A stretch of DNA of 64,000 nucleotides from Geodermatophilus africanus (lineage in GTDB: Bacteria; Actinomycetota; Actinomycetes; Mycobacteriales; Geodermatophilaceae). Below, piece by piece: positions 1-7,800 of this stretch (the first letter of the stretch is position 1; each line of letters starts with the position of its first letter). Made by a program: the position numbers and the translations under genes. The DNA lies in NCBI RefSeq assembly GCF_900107105.1, contig NZ_FNOT01000001.1, positions 434,001 through 498,000 of the forward strand, given 5' to 3'. The notes below the pieces were generated by a model. The model was given only the letters and a program-made list of their open reading frames with translations. It ran no database searches and was not told the DNA's origin.

Positions 1-39
1 CCGCCGCCGGCTCGACCGGTGCGGATCACGTGAGCCGGC

Positions 40-101
40 TTCCGCGCCACGGTCGGCTCCCCGCTCGCCGACGCTCGCTGCGGTGCTCCCGCGGCTGTCA
101 G
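40..101 (-). repeat. 62-nt stop-codon repeat, family 2, copy 1
   Basis: This 62-nt stretch matches 9333-9394 with about 9 differences (roughly 85% identity by eye). In both places the TGA of a minus-strand gene lies inside the repeat (98-100 here, 9391-9393 in the other copy). The rest of the repeat runs downstream of that stop. It was identified by direct comparison of the two segments. The function is unknown; a 3' UTR or terminator role is possible. Confidence 0.6.
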
Positions 102-499
102 CCGGTGACGACGTCCACTCGGTCGAAGCCCTCGGCCGTGGTGGGCGGGACGAAGCGCGCCGCCGTCCCGTACAACCCGGCCGGTGGCACCCGCGCGCGG
201 CCCTCGCGGGCGTCGTTGCGCGCCGCGCAGACCGGCACCGGGGTGTCCAGCCACACCGCCCGCACGCCGGCCCCGGCCGCCCGGGCCGCCGCGATGAGCG
301 GGGCGCGGTCCGCGGGCGTGGGGTGGGTGTTGTCCACGACCACGCTGCGCCCCTCGGCCAGCAGCTCGGCCACGACCCGCTGCTGGCGGGCCTCCCGGCG
401 GCGGGCGTTGGGCCAGTGGTCCTTGCTGACGACGACGTGCGTCCCGGCCAGGTGCTGCCGGACCCACGTCGACTTGCCGCCGCCCTGGAGCCCGGCCAT
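98..499 (-). CDS. AAA-family ATPase / small P-loop kinase
   Basis: A 133-residue P-loop protein of the predicted-kinase (polynucleotide-kinase-like) group. The Walker A motif GLQGGGKST is at residues 3-11. A second strand, SVVVDNTHPT (about 52-61), matches the conserved DNTNxT-type segment of these kinases. The substrate is unknown. The P-loop is so close to the first ATG that the first beta strand would be cut short. The codons just upstream read ELVV in frame, so translation may begin slightly upstream at a non-ATG codon. The gene ends inside the family-2 repeat, and the hairpin repeat of the neighbouring gene lies upstream. Confidence 0.75.
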   Translation of the reverse strand: MAGLQGGGKSTWVRQHLAGTHVVVSKDHWPNARRREARQQRVVAELLAEGRSVVVDNTHPTPADRAPLIAAARAAGAGVRAVWLDTPVPVCAARNDAREGRARVPPAGLYGTAARFVPPTTAEGFDRVDVVTG

Positions 500-529
500 G
501 ACGACCAGCTCAGGCGAGCTCAGCGTCGG

Positions 530-587
530 CCTCCCTGCAGGGACCCGCCCCGAGCCTGCGAGGGGTGGGGGGCAGGGAGGTCCTCCT
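530..587 (-). repeat. stop-adjacent hairpin repeat, family 1, copy a
   Basis: This follows the TGA of the upstream minus-strand gene directly. Read on the minus strand it is AGGAGGA, then arm CCTCCCTGC, a GC-rich core with an inner CCCC/GGGG stem, and arm GCAGGGAGG. The outer arms (530-538 and 572-580) are a perfect 9-bp inverted repeat. Similar elements lie at 11610, 17243, 18068, 22875, 53050, 54728 and 61764. It probably forms a 3' end hairpin that could act as a terminator. Confidence 0.75.
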
Positions 588-851
588 TCACGCGGTCTGG
601 CGCAGCGGCCTCACGTCGGCGTCGTCGTCCAGCGCGGGCCGGGGCGCCGGGTGCTCGACGAGGGCCAGGACCCGGCCGGCCATGAACCGGGCGGTGCGGA
701 CCGGGGTGCCGCCCCGGGTACTCTCGGTGACCTCCACGAGCCCGCGGCCGTGGCTGACGTCCACGCGCCGCCCGACGCGGGTGGCCTCGATCTCGTAGGT
801 GCGGGTGGTCCCACCCGCGTCGATCACGACCTCGACACGGTCGCCCTTCAT
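588..851 (-). CDS. small conserved hypothetical protein
   Basis: An 87-residue soluble protein beginning MKGDRVEVVIDAGG. It appears to be a compact beta-rich fold with an arginine-rich central part and an acidic run (DDDAD) near the C-terminus. The ATG was chosen because GGAGG sits 6-10 nt upstream on the minus strand. Longer in-frame extensions have proline/arginine-rich, noncoding-like composition. No family was recognised. It is transcribed towards the P-loop kinase and ends in a family-1 hairpin repeat, so it is probably its own transcription unit. Confidence 0.6.
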   Translation of the reverse strand: MKGDRVEVVIDAGGTTRTYEIEATRVGRRVDVSHGRGLVEVTESTRGGTPVRTARFMAGRVLALVEHPAPRPALDDDADVRPLRQTA

Positions 852-939
852 CGCGTCCTCCAGACGTCGCGCCGGGCGGTGTGCCCGACATGGGAACAAC
901 GTCCTCCTGGGGTACGACATTCCGGGCTGACCTGCGGCT

Positions 940-2232
940 TCAGTCCTCCGAGGAGCGCCGGTGGGGCCGTGGCACGTGCAGCGCGCGAACCGAGGCGAGC
1001 GCCGCGCGGCGGGCGTGTGCACGCTGCCGGGCGCGGCTGGTCCGGGGCGCTCGGGGTTCCTCGCGGAGCAGCGCGTCGAGCCAGTGACCCCGCGGGTCGA
1101 CGTCCACCAGCAGCGCCTTGAGCAGCAGGGTGAGCGGGATGGCCAGCAGCGCGCCCAGCGCGCCGAGCACCCAGCCCCAGAACAGCAGCGCGACGAAGGT
1201 GACCGTCATCGACAGGCCCACCGAGTCGCCGACGAACCGGGGCTGGATCAGCGTCTGGACGACGAAGTTGAGCAGCGCGTAGACCGCGACGACGACCCAG
1301 AACTCGGTCCAGCCGCCGTCGAGCAGGCCGAGGATCGCCGGCGGCACCAGGCCCAGGACGAACCCGATGTTGGGCACGTAGTTGGTGATGAACGACAGCA
1401 GCGCCCACACCACCGGGAGCGGGATGCCGATGATCGCCAGCGCGATGCCGTCCCCGATGGCCACGATGCCGCCGAACACGGTGCTGACCCACAGGTAGCT
1501 GCGGGTGCCGCGGGCGAACAGGCCCAGCGCGATCGGCAGGTGCGGGCGCTCGGCGGCGACCAGCGCCAGCCGCCGGCCGAAGCCGCCGGACTCGATGGCG
1601 AGGAACACCAGCGCGGCCAGCAGCAGCACCAGCGTCGAAGCGGCGTCGGTCGCGCGCGCCAGCACGCCTGTCGCCACGCCGACCAGCTGGCTGTAGTCGA
1701 ACTGGGCGACCAGGTCGGAGAGCTGGCCGGAGACGATGCCGCGGTCGTTGAGGTCGGCGACCACCGAGGCGATCAGCGCCTCGGCCTCCCCGGAGTAATT
1801 CGGCAGCAGGGCGGCGAACTGGGCGATCGACACCACCAGCAGGGCGACGAAGCCGAGCAGCACGGTGCACACCAGCAGCAGCAGGACGCTCGTGCTGGCC
1901 CAGCGCGGCCAGCCGTGCCGCTGCAGGAAGCGCTGCACCGGCGTGAGCGCGATGACCACGACGAGGGCCAGCAGCACCGGGCCCACCAGCCAGGCGATCG
2001 ACCGGACGCCGGCGATCGCGATCGTCGCGGTGGCGGCGCCGATGAGCAGCACCATCCAACGCGGCATGCCGCCGGTCGGTGGCCCGAGCACGTCCTCGGG
2101 CAGGGGCTCGGCCTCCGACCGGGCCACCGCGGCGGCCATCGAGGCAGCCTCCGCGGCGGCGGCCGGCGGCACGCCGGTGGCCCCGTTGGCCGGCGGGACA
2201 CCGGTCTCCGGGACACCCCGCTGCGTGGTCAC
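940..2232 (-). CDS. AI-2E family transporter (PF01594 type)
   Basis: A membrane protein of about 430 residues. An Ala/Pro-rich cytoplasmic N-terminus is followed by about eight hydrophobic segments, beginning with one near PRWMVLLIGAATATIAIAG. The long amphipathic middle domain and paired C-terminal helices (FIGYVPNIG-like FITNYVPNIGF, then the LIQPRFVG motif) are typical of this exporter family. Members export autoinducer-2, act as Na+(Li+)/H+ antiporters, or have no known substrate. The GTG start was chosen because GAGGGG lies just upstream; an in-frame extension to 2361 is arginine-rich and unlikely. A second paralogue lies at 5394. Confidence 0.85.
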   Translation of the reverse strand: MTTQRGVPETGVPPANGATGVPPAAAAEAASMAAAVARSEAEPLPEDVLGPPTGGMPRWMVLLIGAATATIAIAGVRSIAWLVGPVLLALVVVIALTPVQRFLQRHGWPRWASTSVLLLLVCTVLLGFVALLVVSIAQFAALLPNYSGEAEALIASVVADLNDRGIVSGQLSDLVAQFDYSQLVGVATGVLARATDAASTLVLLLAALVFLAIESGGFGRRLALVAAERPHLPIALGLFARGTRSYLWVSTVFGGIVAIGDGIALAIIGIPLPVVWALLSFITNYVPNIGFVLGLVPPAILGLLDGGWTEFWVVVAVYALLNFVVQTLIQPRFVGDSVGLSMTVTFVALLFWGWVLGALGALLAIPLTLLLKALLVDVDPRGHWLDALLREEPRAPRTSRARQRAHARRAALASVRALHVPRPHRRSSED

Positions 2233-2376
2233 GGTCGGTCCCCTCAACCCTCGACGCCGGCGGGCGTGCCGGCGGTTCCGGTGCCCGACGGCCCCGGGTG
2301 GATCCCGACCATGTGCCCTCCTCCGCAGATTGTCGTGCTGCGCCGGCCGCCACCCTGGCACGCGCGGCCGGCCGGC

Positions 2377-2787
2377 CTAGGGACGCGCATCGTCGAGCAG
2401 CGCCGTCATCGCCGGCAGGTCGAAGAACGCCGCCGTCTCCCGGGCGGTCGGGCCGCCGGCGTCCGGGTCGGCGCCGGCGGCGAGCAGGGCGCGCACGGTC
2501 TCCTCCGACTGCTTGAACACCGCCGCGGCCAGCGCCGTCTGGCCCCGGTCGTTGACCCGGCCGGCGTCGGCACCGCGCTGCAGCAGCGCCGCGACCGTGT
2601 CCGGGTGGCCGTGGTAGGCGGCCAGGATCAGCAGCGTGTCGCCCTTGTCGTTGGTCAGGTTCGCCGGCACTCCGGCGTCGACGTAGGCGGCCAGCTCCTC
2701 GGTGGCCCCGCCCCGTGCCAGGTCGAAGACCCGCGCCGCCAGCTCGATGACCCCGGGGTCGATCCCGCCGCTCTGCTGCTCAGTCAC
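2377..2787 (-). CDS. ankyrin-repeat protein
   Basis: A 136-residue protein with three to four ankyrin repeats. The repeat hallmarks are visible: NDKGDTLLILAAYHGHPDTV, then NDRGQTALAAAVFKQSEETV, each followed by an ALLxxGADP-type turn. It is a protein-protein interaction module with no catalytic domain. The start is GTG (VTEQQSGG); longer in-frame versions read into the promoter region and are low-complexity. Small ankyrin proteins are often encoded next to catalases or hydrolases. Here it is followed by an AI-2E transporter and preceded by a dienelactone hydrolase on the same strand. The partner is unknown. Confidence 0.8.
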   Translation of the reverse strand: MTEQQSGGIDPGVIELAARVFDLARGGATEELAAYVDAGVPANLTNDKGDTLLILAAYHGHPDTVAALLQRGADAGRVNDRGQTALAAAVFKQSEETVRALLAAGADPDAGGPTARETAAFFDLPAMTALLDDARP

Positions 2788-2830
2788 GGGACGAGGGTAG
2801 GAGGTCGCTCCGCCGGCCGGAGCGCGGCGC

Positions 2831-3577
2831 TCAGCCCGCGGCCACGCGGTCGGTGAGCGCCAGCACGCGGCGCCAGACGTCGGAGCACGCCTCCGCCCAG
2901 TCCCCGTGCGCGCGGTCGAAGAAGGAGTGCGGGGCACCGTCGTAGACCGCCGTCTCCACCTCCGCGCCGCCGGCGCGCAGCCGCTCGGCCAGGGCCAGCT
3001 GGTCCTCGACCGGGGTGGCGGCGTCGGCGCCGGCGACGACCATGAGCGTCGGACGGAGAGCCGGCGCGTCGCCGGTCAGCTCGGGCCGGCCGTAGAGGCC
3101 GACGCTGCCGGCCAGGTCGAGGTCGCCGCCGGCCAGCCGCCACGCGTGGCTGCCGCCGAAGCAGAAGCCGACGGTGACCACGGGCAGGTCCGGACGGGTG
3201 CGCTGCCGCAGGTACGCGACCGCCGCCGTGACGTCGGCGTCCACGCCGGCCGCGGCGACCTGCGGGAGGTGCGCCCGCCAGTCGAAGTCCTGGCCGCGGG
3301 CGCCGCTCTCGGGCAGCCCCGCCGTCCGCCCGAACCAGTCGACCGCCACGGCGGGGAGCCCGGCCTCCGCGAAGCGCTCGGCCAGCGCCACGTAGTACGG
3401 GTGCAGCCCGCGGACGTCGGGCAGCAGGACGACGCCGACCCGCGCCTCGCCGGCCGGCGCGGCGTAGGCGGCGGCGACCGCGGTGCCGTCGGCCGAGGTG
3501 AGCGTCAGGGTGCCGCGCTCGACGACGTCCCCGCTCCGCGGCGGGGCGGGCGGGCGGCTGTCGGTGTCGTGGCACAC
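2831..3577 (-). CDS. dienelactone hydrolase family protein
   Basis: A 248-residue alpha/beta hydrolase, the usual length for carboxymethylenebutenolidase-like enzymes. The catalytic triad is visible as Cys139 in GFCFGGSH, Asp185 in VAGADAATP and His217 in GAPHSFF. The Cys nucleophile distinguishes DLH enzymes from Ser hydrolases. It probably acts on lactones or esters in the cytoplasm; the true substrate is not evident. No aromatic-degradation genes sit beside it, so a role in the beta-ketoadipate pathway is not supported by context. Confidence 0.88.
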   Translation of the reverse strand: MCHDTDSRPPAPPRSGDVVERGTLTLTSADGTAVAAAYAAPAGEARVGVVLLPDVRGLHPYYVALAERFAEAGLPAVAVDWFGRTAGLPESGARGQDFDWRAHLPQVAAAGVDADVTAAVAYLRQRTRPDLPVVTVGFCFGGSHAWRLAGGDLDLAGSVGLYGRPELTGDAPALRPTLMVVAGADAATPVEDQLALAERLRAGGAEVETAVYDGAPHSFFDRAHGDWAEACSDVWRRVLALTDRVAAG

Positions 3578-3615
3578 GCCCCGGTTCTACCCCCCGGGGC
3601 GGGTGGGCTGCCCGC

Positions 3616-4161
3616 TCAGGTGTCGGCGGCCGCGTCGGCCGCGCCGGGGTGCCCACCGAAGACCTGCGCGGCGACCTCGCGGCGGACGTCGGCCAGCCAG
3701 TGGTGCTGCTTGTCGGCCTGCGCGATCAGCCGCTCGAACAGCGCGCTGTCGATGCGCGGGTCGGCCTCACCCGCCGCCCGCAGCGTCTCGAACCCGGCCC
3801 GCTTGGCCAGCACCGCGGTCGAGATGAACTCGAACTCGACCAGGTCCGACAGCGGCGAGCGGGTCAGCAGGTGCCCGTTGAGCTTGGCGCGGGAGACCTT
3901 CTCACCCAGCCAGACCGCGGCCTGCTTGTACTCCCGCACCGGCAGGCCGAGGGCCTCCATCGTGCCGCGCAGCCCCGACCGCTCCTCGAGCAACTCGTCG
4001 CGCAGCTCCTCGAGCCGCGGCTGGTAGGGGGTCCCGCGCCAGCGGCCGAGCATCCGGCTCACGAGCTCGATCCCGCCGGTGGCCGCGGCGAGGTGGTCGT
4101 TCGTGTACACGCCGAGCAGGTCGGCGTTGCGGATCCCACCTGGTGCGGTCGACTCGGACAC
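3616..4161 (-). CDS. conserved hypothetical helical protein
   Basis: A 181-residue, almost entirely helical, soluble protein. It is rich in Leu, Ala, Arg and Glu, with no signal peptide. Segments such as LEELRDELLEERSGLRGTME and DSALFERLIAQADKQHHWL suggest a four-helix bundle reminiscent of ferritin-like folds. No ExxH iron motif is clear, so no function is assigned. GTG start with GGGAG upstream. It is followed closely by the dienelactone hydrolase gene and may be co-transcribed with it. Confidence 0.6.
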   Translation of the reverse strand: MSESTAPGGIRNADLLGVYTNDHLAAATGGIELVSRMLGRWRGTPYQPRLEELRDELLEERSGLRGTMEALGLPVREYKQAAVWLGEKVSRAKLNGHLLTRSPLSDLVEFEFISTAVLAKRAGFETLRAAGEADPRIDSALFERLIAQADKQHHWLADVRREVAAQVFGGHPGAADAAADT

Positions 4162-4186
4162 GAGGACTCCCGGGGTGCGGACGGAC

Positions 4187-4225
4187 GAGGATCAGGACCA
4201 TTCTCGCCGTCCCGTGATCACCGCG
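4187..4225. repeat. GATC-containing inverted repeat, family 3, degenerate copy
   Basis: GGATCA at 4189-4194 and TGATCACCGCG further on form an imperfect inverted repeat between two minus-strand genes. It resembles the perfect 17-bp inverted repeat at 25543-25611. This copy is weak and might be coincidence. Confidence 0.3.
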
Positions 4226-4237
4226 CGCGGCGGCGGG

Positions 4238-4825
4238 TCACCCGGCCGCCCGGGTGAGCAGCCGCGCGGCGGTCGGCCGCAGCTCGCGCTCCAGCTCCCA
4301 CAGGCCCGCGGCCAGCCGCTGGCCCACCGCCTGGCGGGACACCCCCAGCGCCGCGGCGGCGTCGGCCTGAGTCCGGCCCGCGCCGACCAGCTCGATCGCC
4401 TCCCACGCCGGCGCACTGCGCCGCTGGACGACGACGGCCAGCGCGCTCAGCACCGCCTGCGCGTCGCCGGCGTCGCGCGGGACGGCGCCGCGCACGGCCA
4501 GCCGGACGCTGCGCTGCCCGGCCGCGTCGACCGCCCGGCGGGCGCACAGGTAGGCGAGCCCGGCGCCGGCGCGGGTGCTGTCGGGCAGCGGCGTCTGCAC
4601 CGGACCGGCTCCGACGCCGATGCGCCAGCCGCCCTCGCGCACCAGCCGGAGGACGACGTCGACGACGACCGCCGGGTCGCCGAGCACGCCCTGCAACTCG
4701 TCCCCCGCCGTGCGCTCGAAGGCCAGCACCGTGGGGACGTCGTCCGCGAGCCGCCGCAGGAGGCCGGCGACCCGGTCGGGTCCGCGGCGGCTGCCCTGCT
4801 GGTCGACGGTCAGCACGTACGGCAC
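4238..4825 (-). CDS. SatD-like protein with C-terminal HTH
   Basis: A protein of about 195 residues. The N-terminus (VLTVDQQGSRRGPDRV) has the DQxGSR signature of SatD-family proteins, and the segment LAFERTAGDELQGVLGDP fits the same family. The C-terminus (about 145-180) carries a sigma-region-4-like helix-turn-helix, GRTQADAAAALGVSRQAVGQ. It probably binds DNA or a cyclic nucleotide and regulates transcription; the family's molecular role is poorly defined. GTG start after a 37-nt gap from the PPOX gene on the same strand, so co-transcription is plausible. Confidence 0.65.
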   Translation of the reverse strand: MPYVLTVDQQGSRRGPDRVAGLLRRLADDVPTVLAFERTAGDELQGVLGDPAVVVDVVLRLVREGGWRIGVGAGPVQTPLPDSTRAGAGLAYLCARRAVDAAGQRSVRLAVRGAVPRDAGDAQAVLSALAVVVQRRSAPAWEAIELVGAGRTQADAAAALGVSRQAVGQRLAAGLWELERELRPTAARLLTRAAG

Positions 4826-4862
4826 GCCGCAAGCCTGACAGCTCCCCCGGAGCCGGCAAGCC

Positions 4863-5330
4863 TCAGAGCTTGTCGACGACCTCCGGCGGGAAGCCACCGG
4901 TGGCGACCGGGCCCCAGCGCTCGATGGTCACGCGCAGCAGGGACTTGCCCTGCCGGGTCATCGCCGCCCGGTACTCGTCCCAGTCCGGGTGCTCCCCGCT
5001 GATCGCCCGGTAGTAATCGACCAGCGGCTCCAGCGCCTCGGGGAGGTCGAGCACCTCGGCGCGGCCGTCGACCTGCACCCAGGGGCCGTCGAAGTCGTCG
5101 GAGAGCACGCACATCGACACGGCGGGGTCGCGCCGGGCGTTGGCCGCCTTGGCCCGCTGCGGGTAGGTGGACACCACCACCCGCCCCTCCTGGTCCAGGC
5201 CGCAGGTCACCGGGGACAGCTGCACGCCCCCGCCGCTGCGCCGGGTGACCAGCACGGCCTTGTGCCGGGGACGGAGGAACTCCTCGAGAGCGGCACGGTC
5301 GACGCGGTCGGCGGTCGCGGTTCTCGGCAT
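4863..5330 (-). CDS. PPOX-class F420-dependent oxidoreductase
   Basis: A 155-residue split-barrel protein. The N-terminal LRPRHKAVLVTRRSGGGVQL, the phosphate-binding stretch VVVSTYPQRAKAANARRDP and the central WVQVDGRAEVLD are typical of actinobacterial F420/FMN split-barrel reductases (TIGR03618-like). Such enzymes reduce quinones, biliverdin or unsaturated substrates with F420H2. Which cofactor and substrate apply here is inferred only from the family. It is divergent from the AI-2E transporter gene at 5394, with a 63-nt shared upstream region. Confidence 0.85.
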   Translation of the reverse strand: MPRTATADRVDRAALEEFLRPRHKAVLVTRRSGGGVQLSPVTCGLDQEGRVVVSTYPQRAKAANARRDPAVSMCVLSDDFDGPWVQVDGRAEVLDLPEALEPLVDYYRAISGEHPDWDEYRAAMTRQGKSLLRVTIERWGPVATGGFPPEVVDKL

Positions 5331-5393
5331 GGCGAGGACGTTACGACCGCCGCGTCATGATCGTCCCGGCGCGTTCCGGGGTACCGCCGTGCT

Positions 5394-6755
5394 GTGATCG
5401 ACCGCATGAAGCTCCGCCTGCCCGGCCGCTCGGGCGCGTCGTCCGAGGAACCGACCGGCGACGAACCTACAGCCACCGGGCGGACACCCAGCTTCGCCGC
5501 GATGGCCTCGGCCGGGGTGACGGCCAGCCCGGCCCCCAGCGCGAACCGCGGGCCCCGGCTGCAGAAGGGCGTCCGGGCGCTCGCCATCGCCTCGGCGCAG
5601 CTGCTGCTCATCGCGGCCGCGCTGGTGGCGGTCGGCTGGGTGCTCGGGAAGCTCTGGCCGATCCTGCTGCCGGTCATCCTGGGCCTGCTGTTCGCGACCG
5701 TGCTGTGGCCGCCCACCCGGCTGCTGCGCCGGCTCCGCTTCCCGCCGGCGCTGGCCGCCCTGGTGGTGCTGGTGGCCTTCCTCGCGGTGATCGGAGGCCT
5801 GTTCTCGTGGATCGTGCCGCAGGTGGCCGACCAGGCCGATGAGCTGGCCGACGCCGCCACCGCGGGGCTCCAGGACGTGCAGGAGTGGGTGACCGGGCCG
5901 CCGCTGAATCTCGGCGAGGACCAGATCGGCCAGGCCGTCGACCAGGTGATCAACACCGTCCAGGGCAACGCTCAGAACATCGCCGGCTACGCGCTGACCG
6001 GCGTCTCCGCGGTCGGCAGCGGCCTGCTGAACCTGGTGCTCGCCCTGGTCCTGGCGTTCTTCTTCATCAAGGACGGCCCGCGCTGGATGCCGTGGCTCGC
6101 CGCGCAGACCGGCCCGAAGGTGGCCCCCCACGTCGCGGCCCTGTCGTACAAGACGTGGACCACCCTGTCGGAGTTCATCCGGCAGCAGGCGCTGGTCGGG
6201 TTCATCGACGCGTTCTTCATCGGCCTGGGCCTGTGGATCCTCGGCGTCCCGCTGGTGCTGCCCCTGGCGGTCCTGACCTTCTTCGGCGCGTTCATCCCGA
6301 TCATCGGCGCCTTCGTCGCCGGCGCCTTCGCGGTGCTCATCGCCCTGGTCAGCAACGGCTGGCAGACGGCGCTCATCGTCCTGGTCATCGTGCTGGTCGT
6401 GCAGCAGCTGGAGGGCAACGTGCTGCAGCCGATCATCCAGGGCCGCGGGCTGAACCTGCACGCGGCCGTGGTGATCCTGGCGGTCACCGCGGGCGGCAGC
6501 CTGTACGGCATCCTCGGCACCTTCCTCGGCGTCCCCGTGGCCGCGCTGATCGCCGTTATCTACCGCTACGTCCGCGACGAGCTCGACGGCCGCACACCGG
6601 AGGTCGCCGACGACGGCACCCGCGTGCAGGTCACCGGGGACGAGACCGGTGCCACCGTCGTCCGGGAGCGGGTCGCGACGCCGGCCGCCGGCCGCGGGGA
6701 CGCCGCAGCGGACGCCCCGGCCGAGGACGACCCCGAGCCACGGCCGCCGTCCTGA
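5394..6755 (+). CDS. AI-2E family transporter, second paralogue
   Basis: 453 residues. A Pro/Thr-rich cytoplasmic N-terminus of about 55 residues is followed by eight predicted membrane helices with the family pattern (GRxPxxLALLVFFGAFIPIIGAF-like FFGAFIPIIGAFVAGAFAV, then QQLEGNVLQPIIQG). The last 60 residues form an acidic, Ala-rich cytoplasmic tail. The QPxIQG segment is diagnostic. GTG at 5394 is the first start; an ATG four codons later is an alternative. It faces the PPOX gene across a short divergent promoter region. The substrate is unknown. Confidence 0.87.
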   Translation: MIDRMKLRLPGRSGASSEEPTGDEPTATGRTPSFAAMASAGVTASPAPSANRGPRLQKGVRALAIASAQLLLIAAALVAVGWVLGKLWPILLPVILGLLFATVLWPPTRLLRRLRFPPALAALVVLVAFLAVIGGLFSWIVPQVADQADELADAATAGLQDVQEWVTGPPLNLGEDQIGQAVDQVINTVQGNAQNIAGYALTGVSAVGSGLLNLVLALVLAFFFIKDGPRWMPWLAAQTGPKVAPHVAALSYKTWTTLSEFIRQQALVGFIDAFFIGLGLWILGVPLVLPLAVLTFFGAFIPIIGAFVAGAFAVLIALVSNGWQTALIVLVIVLVVQQLEGNVLQPIIQGRGLNLHAAVVILAVTAGGSLYGILGTFLGVPVAALIAVIYRYVRDELDGRTPEVADDGTRVQVTGDETGATVVRERVATPAAGRGDAAADAPAEDDPEPRPPS

Positions 6756-6836
6756 CCCCTCCAGGGGACCCCCGGGAATGCGGCCGGCACGGGGGGAGCT
6801 GTAGAGAGCAGACCCGTACCGCGAGGAGGCACCACC

Positions 6837-7790
6837 GTGGCGCAGCGACCGGAGGAGCTCGTCGAGCTGCTCCCCGAGGCCGAGCCGTTACTGGCGCGTG
6901 AGGCCGCGGTCACCGAGGCCGGCCACCGCCGCGGGCTGGTGCTCGTGCACGACCTCGCCGGGGACTTCGACGCGGCCTCGGCCGGCGCGCTGGCCGGTGC
7001 GCACCTGCTCGCCGCGCTGCCGCACGAGGTCATCGCCCGGTTCGACGCCGACAGCCTGGTCGACTACCGCGCGCACCGGCCGCGGGTGACCTTCTCCGGC
7101 GACCGGTACGAGTCCTTCGCCGCGCCCGAGCTGCTGCTCTACGCGCTGGAGGACGACGCGGGCGAGCCGTTCCTGTTGCTGCACGGCACCGAGCCCGACT
7201 TCGCCTGGGAGCGGTTCGTGGCCGCGGTCGGCGTTCTCGTCGAGCGGCTCGGCGTCACCTCGGTCGTGGCGCTGCAGGCGATACCGATGCCGGTGCCGCA
7301 CACCAGGCCGGTCACCGTCACCGCCCACGCGACGCGGCGCTCGCTGATCGCCGAGTACCCCGTCTACTGGGGGGAGATGCGGATCCCCGGCAGCGTCACC
7401 GCGCTGCTGGAGCTGCGGATGGGCGAGGCCGGCGTCGACGCCTACGGGGTGGCCGCGCACGTGCCGCACTACCTGGCGCAGACGACCTTCCCGGCGGCGT
7501 CGCTGACGCTGCTGGAGCACCTGTCCCGGCTGACCGGGCTGCACCTGCCGACCGAGGCGCTGCGGGAGGCCGCGGAGGCACACCGCAGCGAGGTCGACGC
7601 GCAGATCGCCCGCTCGCCGGAGAACACCGCGGTCGTGGCGGCGCTGGAGCAGCAGTTCGACCAGTTCACCGCCGCCCGCGAGGGCAGCGACCTGCTCAGC
7701 GAGATCGGTGAGGTGCCCAGCGGCGAGGAGATCGGCGCGGAGCTGGAGCGGTACCTCGCCGACCAGGACCGCAAGCGCCACCGGGACTGA
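6837..7790 (+). CDS. PAC2 family protein (proteasome assembly chaperone-like)
   Basis: 317 residues with the actinobacterial PAC2 fold (PF09754 type). An N-terminal alpha/beta domain (GLVLVHDLAGDFDAASAG) is followed by the VTVTAHATRRSL region and a helical C-terminus. HYLAQTTFPAASLTLLEHL is typical of the family. GTG start with GAGGAGG 8 nt upstream. In actinobacteria these proteins are linked to proteasome or pupylation context, but no proteasome gene is in this window. It ends 10 nt from the convergent MFS gene. Confidence 0.85.
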   Translation: MAQRPEELVELLPEAEPLLAREAAVTEAGHRRGLVLVHDLAGDFDAASAGALAGAHLLAALPHEVIARFDADSLVDYRAHRPRVTFSGDRYESFAAPELLLYALEDDAGEPFLLLHGTEPDFAWERFVAAVGVLVERLGVTSVVALQAIPMPVPHTRPVTVTAHATRRSLIAEYPVYWGEMRIPGSVTALLELRMGEAGVDAYGVAAHVPHYLAQTTFPAASLTLLEHLSRLTGLHLPTEALREAAEAHRSEVDAQIARSPENTAVVAALEQQFDQFTAAREGSDLLSEIGEVPSGEEIGAELERYLADQDRKRHRD

Positions 7791-7800
7791 ACCCGCTCGC

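Noticed and set aside
961..2856. Very long plus-strand open frame opposite the AI-2E and ankyrin genes
   Set aside because: Composition is Gln/Arg/His/Gly-rich with no domains, typical of antisense shadows in GC-rich DNA. The opposite strand has clear families and good ribosome-binding sites.
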